Shown here: in pieces, positions 8,651 to 15,836 of the stretch | Numbering within the stretch: position 1 is the first letter of the stretch | How the letters are laid out: each line of letters starts with the position of its first letter | Assembly: GCA_005888465.1 (NCBI GenBank) | Contig: VAYJ01000004.1 | Location: forward strand, 2,524 to 38,427 | Direction: 5' to 3' | Length of the DNA stretch: 35,904 nt | DNA from: Actinomycetota bacterium | GTDB lineage: Bacteria > Actinomycetota > UBA4738 | The notes under the pieces: generated by a model | The model's database searches: none | Told to the model about the DNA's origin: nothing | The model's input: the letters and a program-made list of their open reading frames with translations, nothing else | Made by a program: the position numbers and the translations under genes

Positions 8651-8674
8651 CTGGAGACACAGTGAAGGAGACGG

Positions 8675-9580
8675 ATGTCCGCCCTGAACGTCATGTTGTT
8701 CGGCACTGGTTCCAATGTCGTGGTCACAGCCGGCCTTGCGCGCGGCGTGTTCGCGCGGCACGGCCTGACCCTCGACATTGCCTATACGCAGGGCTCCGAG
8801 ATGTTATGCGAGACTCTGCGCACGGGCGGTTGTGACATCGGGGTGCTGGCCGCCGACGACGTGGTTTACGAGGTGGAGCGGCGTGGGCTCGACTTCTTCC
8901 TGTTCATGGGGATCCACACCGGGCTTCTGTCGCTGATGACACGCCCGGAGATCACGACGCTAGGCGCACTCGCCGGCCGCCGCTTCGGCGTCGACGACAC
9001 CGCCTCCGGCTTCGTGCTACTCGCCCGGCAGATCCTGCGCGACCACGGCCTCACCGAGGGCGGCTACGCACTCGTCAAGGCCAAGGGCATGAACCTACGC
9101 GCCCAGGCGCTCGAGAACGGGGAAATCGACGCCGCCCTACTCTCGCCGCCCTTCACGCTACGGCTGCGTGACCGGGGCTTCCGGGAGCTGGCGCGCGTGC
9201 ACGATTTCTTCCCACGCTACCAGGCCGGCTGCTGGGTGACCACCCGCGCCTGGGCGACGAAGCACGAGGAGGAGCTGACGACCTTCGTGCGCGCCTACCT
9301 CGAGAGTCTCGCCTGGACGCTCGACCGGAAGAACCGCGAGGAGGCGGCCGGCTATCTCGGCCAGGAGTTCAAGCTCGAGCCGGACATTGCCCGCCGGACC
9401 TATGACCTGCTCGCCGAGTCCGACGGCGGTGGTCTCTTTCGCGAGGCCGCCATCGACGCGGAGGGCATCCAGGTCGTGATCGACATGCGTGTGGAGGCGG
9501 GCCTGCTGCCGTCTCCGCCACCGCCCGCGTCGAAGTACTACGATGCTCGTTACCTCGAGCGCGCCCGCGGCGGCGCCTAG
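8675..9580 (+). CDS. NMT1/THI5-like binding-protein-fold protein without signal peptide
   Basis: A 301-residue protein with the periplasmic-binding-protein pattern of the NMT1/THI5/SsuA group: an early glycine-rich strand and helix (GTGSNVVVTAGLARGVFARHGL), GGCDIGVLAADDVVYEV, LAGRRFGVDDTASGFV and ENGEIDAALLSPPF. It starts directly with the fold (MSALNVMLFGTG) and has no signal peptide or lipobox. The start is well supported by GAAGGAGACGG before the ATG, and no upstream in-frame extension would add a leader. It should therefore stay in the cytoplasm unless exported differently. It is 17 bases from the NicX homologue. Options are a cytosolic ligand-binding or sensing protein, an enzyme on this fold as in THI5, or a binding protein that lost its leader. 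Confidence 0.8.
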   Translation: MSALNVMLFGTGSNVVVTAGLARGVFARHGLTLDIAYTQGSEMLCETLRTGGCDIGVLAADDVVYEVERRGLDFFLFMGIHTGLLSLMTRPEITTLGALAGRRFGVDDTASGFVLLARQILRDHGLTEGGYALVKAKGMNLRAQALENGEIDAALLSPPFTLRLRDRGFRELARVHDFFPRYQAGCWVTTRAWATKHEEELTTFVRAYLESLAWTLDRKNREEAAGYLGQEFKLEPDIARRTYDLLAESDGGGLFREAAIDAEGIQVVIDMRVEAGLLPSPPPPASKYYDARYLERARGGA

Positions 9581-9597
9581 CAGAAGGGGAAAAGGCA

Positions 9598-10647
9598 ATG
9601 GACAACGTCGCGCTGGCCTCGCTGTTCCGGAAAGAGTTCGAGTGGTGCTGCGTCGCCGCCGGTGAGTCGGTCGCCATCGTCACCGAGCCCGCGTCATCGC
9701 CCAGCTACGTGGCGGCCAGCCTGGCCAGTTTGGCTGGCATGGGCGCGCAGCCGTTTCAGGTGATGCTGCCCCTGACCCTCAGGACCGACGATATCGCCGT
9801 CGTCGCCCAGGGTTCCGGCGCCTCTACCATTCTGGCCGACTTCCCGCACGTGGTGGAACTACTCGGCAAGTGCGGCCTCGTCATTGATCTCACCCTCGAG
9901 GGGCTGGTCCACTCGCCGGAGACGAAGACCGTCCTCGCCGGCGGCGCCCGCATGCTGTGGATCCGCGAGCCCGCCGACGCGCTGGCCCGGCTTCTCCCCA
10001 CCGCCGAGCGGGTAGGACGCATCGACCGATCCGTGGAGCTCCTGCGGAGCGCGAAGGAGATGATCGTGACCTCCAAGGCTGGCACCCGCCTCCGCGCCAA
10101 CCTGGAGGGAGCGCTGCTGACCGGCTCGCGCGGGTTCTGCGCCGAGCGGGGCCGCTGGGCGCACTGGGGTCAGGGACTGGCCGCGGCCTACGTGGCGTCG
10201 CTCGACGTCGACGGCGAGATCGTGCTCGACATCGGCGACATCGTCTTCCCGTTCAACCGCTATGTTGACGGCCGCACCACTTTGCGATTTCGAGAGGGTT
10301 TCGTGGAAGCCATCGAGGGCGAAGGGCTCGACGCCGCGCTCATTCGCGATTACATGGCACGTTGGAACGACCGCAACGCGTACGGCATCTCGCACGTGGG
10401 CTGGGGCCTGCACGAGCGCGGTCTCTGGCACGCGCTGAGCCTCTACGGCAGCGTGGCCATGGGTCTCGACGGCCGAGTGTTCGAGGGCAACTTCCTCTTC
10501 TCGACGGGGCCCAACCACGCTGCGGGCCGGCAGTCGGGCTGCCACTTCGACATCCCCATGCGAAACTGCAGCATCTTCCTCGATGGCACGCCCGTCGTCA
10601 TCGACGGCGTCATCGTGGAGCCGTCGATCCGGCGCGCCGGGGCGTGA
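9598..10647 (+). CDS. nicX: 2,5-dihydroxypyridine 5,6-dioxygenase homologue (NicX family)
   Basis: A 349-residue non-heme iron enzyme of the NicX family. NicX of Pseudomonas putida opens the ring of 2,5-dihydroxypyridine to N-formylmaleamate in nicotinate breakdown. Family landmarks, recalled from NicX, are RWAHWGQG (about 186-193), IVLDIGDIVFPFN (208-220), YGISHVGWGLHERG (262-275), GNFLFSTGPN (297-306) and CHFDIPMRNC (315-324). The iron ligands of NicX (His, His, Asp) correspond to H266, H316 and D318, all present. Length matches NicX (about 350). The start is ATG with AGAAGGGGAAAAGG upstream, 17 bases after the preceding gene, so co-transcribed. The downstream nicotinate-pathway enzymes NicD, NicE and NicF are not in the window, so the substrate may be another dihydroxylated pyridine. 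Confidence 0.85.
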   Translation: MDNVALASLFRKEFEWCCVAAGESVAIVTEPASSPSYVAASLASLAGMGAQPFQVMLPLTLRTDDIAVVAQGSGASTILADFPHVVELLGKCGLVIDLTLEGLVHSPETKTVLAGGARMLWIREPADALARLLPTAERVGRIDRSVELLRSAKEMIVTSKAGTRLRANLEGALLTGSRGFCAERGRWAHWGQGLAAAYVASLDVDGEIVLDIGDIVFPFNRYVDGRTTLRFREGFVEAIEGEGLDAALIRDYMARWNDRNAYGISHVGWGLHERGLWHALSLYGSVAMGLDGRVFEGNFLFSTGPNHAAGRQSGCHFDIPMRNCSIFLDGTPVVIDGVIVEPSIRRAGA

Positions 10648-10766
10648 TCCGGCTTCACCCGGCCGTGACCGCTCTTCGACTCGAATCCGCGTGTCTCGGC
10701 GGAGCGCGACATGAAGGCGACGTCGACGTTGTAGGCGGGCAGCGGCACCGACACCCCGATGTTCAT
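10648..10766 (-). pseudogene. 5' fragment of a luciferase-like (LLM) oxidoreductase
   Basis: About 40 codons in LLM-family style: MNIGVSVPLPAYNVDVAF followed by MSRSAETRGFES, the usual first strand and helix of F420/FMN-dependent LLM oxidoreductases. A good ribosome site (AGGAGG) precedes the ATG, which overlaps the stop of the nitrilase relic by ATGA, so this was once the next gene of the minus-strand liv operon. The homology ends where the NicX gene's 3' end arrives from the other strand. The rest of the gene (about 300 residues) is gone. Confidence 0.6.
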
Positions 10767-11220
10767 GACGTCCTCCTGTCGAAGGAGGAAAGCGATGGAT
10801 CCCGCACGCGGCCCCGAATCTCGGCCAGCGACCCATAGAGATCAGGACGCCGATCACGATAGTACCCCACATCGCGCGCAGCCCGGGCATGACCGAGACA
10901 TCGATGTCGGCGACCACCGTGTCTTCGCCGGTGTCTTTGGCTTGGGCGATGATCTCTCCCCGCAGACTGGCGACGAGACTGCTGCCGAAGTAGTTTCTGG
11001 TCGAGTCCCCACGTCCATACCGACCTTGTTCACGCAGCAGACGTAGAAGATGCTCGTCACCGCGTGAGCACGAAGCTCGAGGTCCGAGAGATGCCGCGTC
11101 ATTCCGCTCGTCACGGTGGGCCCGAACACGATATCGGCGCCGCCGAGACCGGGAATCGTGGGGAAAATGACGGTCATAGCAGATGAGGATGCCGATCCGC
11201 CCGCGCCCCGAACGGTCATC
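10763..11220 (-). pseudogene. Carbon-nitrogen hydrolase (nitrilase family), truncated and frameshifted
   Basis: The C-terminal half of a nitrilase-superfamily amidase survives in pieces spread over shifted frames. In order they are RIGILICYDRHFP with the catalytic Cys (about 11160-11200); GGADIVFGPTVTSG and then HLSDLELRAHAVTSIFYVC through VNKVGMDVG; NYFGSSLVASLRGEIIAQ through TVVADIDVSVMPGLRAMWG; and YYRDRRPDLYGSLAEIRG with a TGA at 10763-10765. At least three frameshifts separate them, and the N-terminal ~150 residues with the catalytic Glu and Lys are missing. It lies just downstream of livF on the same strand, so it was probably the operon's amidohydrolase. Nitrilase-family enzymes include N-carbamoyl-amino-acid and ureidopropionate hydrolases, which would suit the hydantoinase genes upstream; that link is inference. 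Sequencing errors could produce the frameshifts but not the missing N-terminus. Confidence 0.7.
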
Positions 11221-11250
11221 CGCGGACTGCAGTGCCGGCGCCGTGCGACG

Positions 11251-11973
11251 TCAGCTCGCGCCGAGGTACGCCTTCTGCACGTGCTCGCTGGCCGCAACCG
11301 CGGCCGATGGCCCCTCGAGCACGACCCGTCCCTGCTCCATCACGTAGACGAACCGAGCGAGCTTGAACGCCAGGCGGGCGTTCTGCTCCACGAGGAGGAT
11401 CGTCACGCCCTGGCGATTCACCTCGAGCAGGCGCCGATAGACCTCCTGCACGATCACCGGCGCGAGGCCCTGGGACATCTCGTCGGCCATGATGAGCCGC
11501 GGCGAGGCCATGAGCGCGCGCCCGATGGCGAGCATCTGCTGCTCGCCGCCGGACAGGCTTCCGGAGCGCTGCGCCTGGCGCTCCTGCAGGCGCGGGAAGG
11601 CCGCGAACACCATCTGGAGCGTACCCGCGACCTCCGCTCCGTTGGTGCGGAGATAGGCGCCGAGCCGGAGGTTCTCGAGCACCGTCATCTTCGCGAACAC
11701 GCGACGGCCCTCGGGCACGTGCGCGATGCCGAGCGCCGCGATCTCGCGCGAGGCGCGCCCGTCGATGCGGCCGCCCTCCCAGCGGATCTGGCCCGAGCGC
11801 AGCGGCTGCAGCCCGCACACCGCCTTGAGCAGCGAGGTCTTGCCGGCGCCATTCGGTCCGACGATGGCGGTGATGGACCCGCGCTCCACCCGGACCGTGG
11901 CCCCGTTCACGGCGCGCGCCTTGCCGTAGATCACCTCGATGTCCTCGACGTCGAGCAGCGTGCCGCCGGTCAT
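11251..11973 (-). CDS. livF: Branched-chain amino acid-type ABC ATPase LivF
   Basis: About 240 residues, the second ATPase of a HAAT-family (LivFGHMK) importer. Walker A GPNGAGKTS, signature LSGGEQQML, Walker B PRLIMADEMSQGLAP and H-region ILLVEQNARLAFKLA are all present. The ADEMSQGLAP string and QN in place of the usual HD are LivF traits. I chose the ATG at 11973 (MTGGTLLDVEDIEVIYG) because it overlaps the livG stop by ATGA and matches the family start; the open frame continues upstream only as a shadow of livG. The nitrilase relic follows within about 30 bases of its stop. Confidence 0.93.
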   Translation of the reverse strand: MTGGTLLDVEDIEVIYGKARAVNGATVRVERGSITAIVGPNGAGKTSLLKAVCGLQPLRSGQIRWEGGRIDGRASREIAALGIAHVPEGRRVFAKMTVLENLRLGAYLRTNGAEVAGTLQMVFAAFPRLQERQAQRSGSLSGGEQQMLAIGRALMASPRLIMADEMSQGLAPVIVQEVYRRLLEVNRQGVTILLVEQNARLAFKLARFVYVMEQGRVVLEGPSAAVAASEHVQKAYLGAS

Positions 11974-12731
11974 GCGAGCTCCGCCACGCCGAGATAGGCG
12001 TCCACGACGCCCTGGTCTCGCGTCAGACCCTCCGGCGCGCCGTCGTAGATCTTTTGGCCGAAGTGGAGTACGAGGGCGCGGTCGCACCAGCCGGCCACGA
12101 TCCGCATGTTGTGCTCGACGAGGACGACGGTGCAGCGCTGCCGGATCTCGGAGGCCACGAGGTTCATCATCCGGGTAGCCTCGTCGCGCGAGAGCCCGGC
12201 GGCCGGCTCGTCCAGCAGGAGCAGGACGGGCTCGGTCGCGAGCGCGACCGCGACCGTGAGCAGCTTCTGGATGCCGAGCGGTAGGTCGGCGGCGACGGTG
12301 TCGCGGTAGGCGGCAATGCCGAGGAGCTCGAGCACGCCGAGGGCGCGCCGCGCGACCTCCCGCTGCTCCTTCCCGTAGGCCGGCGTGGCGAGCAGCCCCG
12401 CCACTACGCGCGCCGGCACGTGCCGGTGCAGGCCGTGCAGAACGTTCTCGAGCGCCGTCTGCTCGCCGAACAGCGTCGTCTGCTGGAACGTGCGCGCGAC
12501 GCCGAGGCGCGCGAGATCGTGGCTCGAGAGCCCGGTCACGTCCCGGCCGTTGAAGACGATCTGACCGCGCGTCGGCGGAAACGCGCCGGCGATGATGTTG
12601 AACAGCGTCGATTTGCCTGCGCCGTTCGGTCCCACGAGCGCAACCAGCTCGCCGCGGCCCACCGTGAACGCCACGTCCTGGAGCGCCGTGAGCCCGCCGA
12701 ATCGCTTGGTGATGGAGCGGATCTCCAGCAT
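11970..12731 (-). CDS. livG: Branched-chain amino acid-type ABC ATPase LivG
   Basis: About 253 residues, the first ATPase of the Liv-type importer. It begins MLEIRSITKRFGGLTALQDV, has Walker A GPNGAGKSTLFN, Walker B VLLLLDEPAAGLSRDE and the LivG-typical VVLVEHNMRIVAGWCDR. The canonical LSGG signature is altered: the matching stretch reads VAADLPLGIQKLLTVAVALA, as in LivG proteins whose signature departs from consensus (compare LPYGxQRxLEIARAL). The ATG at 12731 lies 2 bases from the livM stop. It ends with an ATGA overlap to livF. Confidence 0.93.
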   Translation of the reverse strand: MLEIRSITKRFGGLTALQDVAFTVGRGELVALVGPNGAGKSTLFNIIAGAFPPTRGQIVFNGRDVTGLSSHDLARLGVARTFQQTTLFGEQTALENVLHGLHRHVPARVVAGLLATPAYGKEQREVARRALGVLELLGIAAYRDTVAADLPLGIQKLLTVAVALATEPVLLLLDEPAAGLSRDEATRMMNLVASEIRQRCTVVLVEHNMRIVAGWCDRALVLHFGQKIYDGAPEGLTRDQGVVDAYLGVAELA

Positions 12732-12733
12732 GC

Positions 12734-13708
12734 TTAACGCTCCCTGGCCGCGGTCACGTCCGCCGCCACCGGCAAGACGCGCTCGCGCGCCCCGCCCCGC
12801 CGGAGGATCCGCGGCAGTGAGATCAGGCCACCGGGCAGCGCGAGGATGACGACGAGCAGGACGACCGCGTAGACGAGGCTCTTGTAATAGCCGGCGGCGA
12901 AGAGCTGCTCGCCGAGCCCCGTGAGCAGCACCGTACCGAGCATTGGTCCCCAGTAGCTGCCGAGTCCACCAACCATGACGTAGATCATCAGGTCGTTCGA
13001 TAGGAAGAACGTGAAGACGAACGGGCTGACGAAGCGCAGGTAATGAACGTGCACGGCGCCCATGAGCCCGCAGAAGAAGCACGAGACGACGAACGCCAGC
13101 GTCTTGTAACGGGCGGCGTTGATGCCGAGGCTCTCCGCGAGCCGCTCCGTCTCCCGCGTGCGCAGGGCCAGGAGCGTGAACCCGAAGCGCGTCCACTGCA
13201 GCCGGTAGAGAAAGAACAACGAGACCAGGGCGACGGCTAGCACGACGTAATAGAATTGCAGGTGCGTGTTGAGCCGCGTGCCGAGCAGCGCGGGCCGCGG
13301 CACGCCCGCGATGCCGGCCGGCCCGCCGAACACCTCGAACGCGCGGAAGGCGGCGTTCACCACCTCCGCGAACGCGAACACGGACAGGCTGAAGTAGATG
13401 CCGCGCAGCTTCAGGGTCACGGCGCCGAGCGCCCACGCGAAGATGCCGGCGACGACGCCGCCGGCGAGGAAGCCGATCCACGGCGTGATGGCCAGCTTTG
13501 TCACTAACAGCGCCGAGGTGTAGCCGCCGAGCGCGATGTAGCCGGCGTGGCCGAACGACAGGTACCCCATCCGCATGATCACGTACAGCGCCTGCGCGTA
13601 TACGACGTTGATAAGGATGACGATCACCACGTGCAACACGTAGGGTTTGCCCAGCGGGGGCAGGAGCACCAGCGCCGCGATGAGGAGCCCGAGAAGGCCG
13701 CGCTTCAT
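12734..13708 (-). CDS. livM: Branched-chain amino acid-type ABC permease LivM
   Basis: A 324-residue multi-span membrane protein. The LivM hallmark MRMGYLSFGHAGYIALGGY sits near the N-terminus, after an N-terminal hydrophobic region, and the long C-terminal part has GLMGAVHVHYLRFVSP and MVGGLGSYWGPMLG, typical of the family's coupling region. The ATG at 13708 overlaps the livH stop by ATGA, fixing the start. The C-terminus ends in an Arg/Ala-rich tail. Confidence 0.93.
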   Translation of the reverse strand: MKRGLLGLLIAALVLLPPLGKPYVLHVVIVILINVVYAQALYVIMRMGYLSFGHAGYIALGGYTSALLVTKLAITPWIGFLAGGVVAGIFAWALGAVTLKLRGIYFSLSVFAFAEVVNAAFRAFEVFGGPAGIAGVPRPALLGTRLNTHLQFYYVVLAVALVSLFFLYRLQWTRFGFTLLALRTRETERLAESLGINAARYKTLAFVVSCFFCGLMGAVHVHYLRFVSPFVFTFFLSNDLMIYVMVGGLGSYWGPMLGTVLLTGLGEQLFAAGYYKSLVYAVVLLVVILALPGGLISLPRILRRGGARERVLPVAADVTAARER

Positions 13709-14571
13709 GCCTTCCCGAGGAGCCCCGCAGGACGAACGACGAGCACGACGATCATCACGATGAAGACCAGGCCGTAGGCTGCCTCCGCGCCGAGCAGCAC
13801 GCCGCCGACGGATTGCAGCACGCCGACGAGGAGCCCGGCGAGCACGGTGCCCGTGATGCTCCCGAGCCCGCCGACGATGATGATGAGGAAGGACATGAGA
13901 ATGGCCTCGAGCCCCATCCCGGGGTTCAGCGAGTAGATGGGCGCGACGAAGGCGCCGGCGAGCGCGGCGAGCGCGAAGCCGACCGCGCACGCGAGTGCCG
14001 CGACGCGGTCGGCGTCGATGCCGAGCATGCGCGCGGTCTCCTCGTCCTCCTCGATCGCCCGCATCGCGAGGCCCACCTTCGTCCGGTACACAAGCGCGTA
14101 GAGGAGCCCGACGAGGACCACGCCGACGGCGGCGGCGATCAGCCGCTGCGTGGGCAGGCGCACGCCGCCGAAGGCGACGACCCCGGTGAAGAACGAGGGG
14201 ACGTTCTTCTCCTGGATGCCGAACGCGATCCACCCGAGCGACTGGATGATGAGCGAGAGGCCCACGCTGGCCACCACCAGCTGCAGCCACTGGCCGCGCA
14301 GCGGGCGAAAGAACGCGCGCTCGACGCCGAGCCCGAGCAGGAGCGAGAGCAGGAGGATCACCACGAGCGTCGCCGCGAACGGCAGCTTGAAGACGACGTA
14401 GCAGTAGAACACGCCCATCGCGCCGAGCATGTAGATCTCACCGTGCGCGAAGTTGACGATGTGCAGGATGCCGTAGATCAGCGTGAGCCCGAGCGCGATG
14501 AGAACGTAGAGGATGCCCGTGAGCAGGCCGATGGCCAGGCCCTGCCCGATCAGATGAAGGTAAACGTCCAT
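13705..14571 (-). CDS. livH: Branched-chain amino acid-type ABC permease LivH
   Basis: A 288-residue inner-membrane permease with about eight hydrophobic spans. LivH landmarks are ALGLTLIYGILHIVNFAHGE near the N-terminus, AMRAIEEDEETARMLGID in the coupling loop and IIIVGGLGSITGTVLAGLLVG towards the end. The ATG at 14571 has no good ribosome site; instead it is preceded by a GC-rich inverted repeat (14575-14603). It pairs with LivM to form the channel of the importer served by LivK. Confidence 0.93.
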   Translation of the reverse strand: MDVYLHLIGQGLAIGLLTGILYVLIALGLTLIYGILHIVNFAHGEIYMLGAMGVFYCYVVFKLPFAATLVVILLLSLLLGLGVERAFFRPLRGQWLQLVVASVGLSLIIQSLGWIAFGIQEKNVPSFFTGVVAFGGVRLPTQRLIAAAVGVVLVGLLYALVYRTKVGLAMRAIEEDEETARMLGIDADRVAALACAVGFALAALAGAFVAPIYSLNPGMGLEAILMSFLIIIVGGLGSITGTVLAGLLVGVLQSVGGVLLGAEAAYGLVFIVMIVVLVVRPAGLLGKA

Positions 14572-14574
14572 TGG

Positions 14575-14640
14575 GAAGGGGGCCGCGAAGGAAGGCCCCC
14601 TTCACCCCCAAATGCTCGGAGCTCCCCGGCGAAGCCGGGG
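14575..14640 (-). terminator. Two GC-rich hairpins between livK and livH
   Basis: The 92-base gap between livK and livH has two inverted repeats. One is GAAGGGGGCC (14575-14584) with GGCCCCCTTC (14594-14603) around a 9-base loop. The other is CCCCGGC (14624-14630) with GCCGGGG (14634-14640) around a 3-base loop. Neither is followed by a clear U-run, so they may act as attenuating or RNA-stabilising stems that keep binding-protein mRNA in excess over the permease genes, rather than as full terminators. Confidence 0.45.
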
Positions 14641-14663
14641 CGCCCCTCGGTTACCCGCTTTGA

Positions 14664-15836
14664 TCACTCGAACTTTCCGGAGCGGACGTCGAAGGGCTCC
14701 CACTTGCCGTTCTTGAGAATGGCGGCCGGGATCGGCATGATGATCTGCCGCTTGATGCCGTAGGCCTTCTCCCCGCCCCACGACGCCGCGCCGAACGGAT
14801 GCGCCGCGTAGGTGGAGCCCGCGAGCGCGTCGGCCACCTTCATCGTGTCGAAGGTGCCGGCCTTGACGATGGTGTCGACCAGCCAGCGGGCGGCGCCGTA
14901 CGTCTCCCACAGCGTGCCCGGAGCCGCCTCGCCGTACTTCTTCTGGTGCCGCTCGGCGAGCTCCGTGTAGAGCTTCGTCGGCGGGCTCGCCCAGATGCGG
15001 AGCGCGATGATGTTCTCGCCCGCCTTGCCCGCGATGTCGGAGATGGCCTTGGCTTCGAGCACGGCGGTGGAGTTCACGAAGTAGCCGTTGTAGCCCAGCT
15101 CTCGCGCTTGCTTGGCGATCAGCGCGATCGATCCCGTCGGCGAGCCGTCGGTATCGATGATATCGGGCTTCTGCGCGATCAGGCGCAGCAGCGCCGGCCC
15201 GAAGTCGCGGGCGCCACGCTCGTAGTACTCGTCGCCGACGAAGGACACGCCCTTGGCCTTGAGCTTCTCCACCTCAGCCTTGATCGCCTTCGCGTCGTTC
15301 TTCCCCAGCTCGTCATTGGGGCCGAGGAAGGCGATGCGCTTGCCGCCGAGCTTCTCGGCGATGGCCACCGCGTACGCCTGGTATAGCTGGTCGGACGACG
15401 CCATGATGCGGAACGCGGTCGGGTTGTCCGGGTTCGTGATCTGCCGGCCGGCGGCGGCGAAGGCGAAGTCGAGGAACCCGGTCTCCCGGATGATCGGCAG
15501 GATCGGCGGGTGCACGCCGGCGCCGATGATGACGCCGTACTTGACGTTGTCGTTGTAGACGGCGCGGTTGATCGCGGCCACCGTCTTGTCCGGCGCGTAC
15601 ACGGTATCGTAGGTCACGACCTCCAGCTTGTATTTCTCCCCCGCCACGGCGAAGACGCCGACGTCCTCGGCGGCCAGCTCGAGACCGCGCTGCACACCGA
15701 GGCCGAACGCCGCCGCCGGCCCCGAGACGGGGACGATGGCGCCGACCTTGAACGACTTCTGCGCGTGGACTCCAGCCGGCAGGCCGACCACGGCGAGCGC
15801 AACCAGCAAGACGAGGGCAAGCATCGGACGTCTCAT
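14664..15836 (-). CDS. livK: Branched-chain amino acid-type ABC substrate-binding protein (LivK family)
   Basis: A 390-residue periplasmic binding protein of the HAAT/leucine-binding family. The signal peptide is MRRPMLALVLLVALAVVG with likely cleavage after GVHAQ. The mature protein starts KSFKVGAIVPVSGPAAAFG, the typical first strand and ligand-contact loop, and continues with AAGRQITNPDNPTAFRIMAS, IAFLGPNDELGKND and LRIWASPPTKLYTELAERHQ. The family is broad, and the ligand may be an amide or aromatic acid rather than leucine. The ATG at 15836 overlaps the stop of the chimeric ORF upstream by ATGA. Its first 452 bases are the downstream copy of a 587-bp tandem duplication; the gene itself is complete. 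Confidence 0.93.
   Translation of the reverse strand: MRRPMLALVLLVALAVVGLPAGVHAQKSFKVGAIVPVSGPAAAFGLGVQRGLELAAEDVGVFAVAGEKYKLEVVTYDTVYAPDKTVAAINRAVYNDNVKYGVIIGAGVHPPILPIIRETGFLDFAFAAAGRQITNPDNPTAFRIMASSDQLYQAYAVAIAEKLGGKRIAFLGPNDELGKNDAKAIKAEVEKLKAKGVSFVGDEYYERGARDFGPALLRLIAQKPDIIDTDGSPTGSIALIAKQARELGYNGYFVNSTAVLEAKAISDIAGKAGENIIALRIWASPPTKLYTELAERHQKKYGEAAPGTLWETYGAARWLVDTIVKAGTFDTMKVADALAGSTYAAHPFGAASWGGEKAYGIKRQIIMPIPAAILKNGKWEPFDVRSGKFE

Noticed and set aside
8584..8778. 65-codon N-terminal extension of the minus-strand molybdopterin subunit
   Set aside because: It overlaps the start of the divergent gene at 8675, contains the operator palindromes and precedes a well-placed ribosome site and GTG at 8583.
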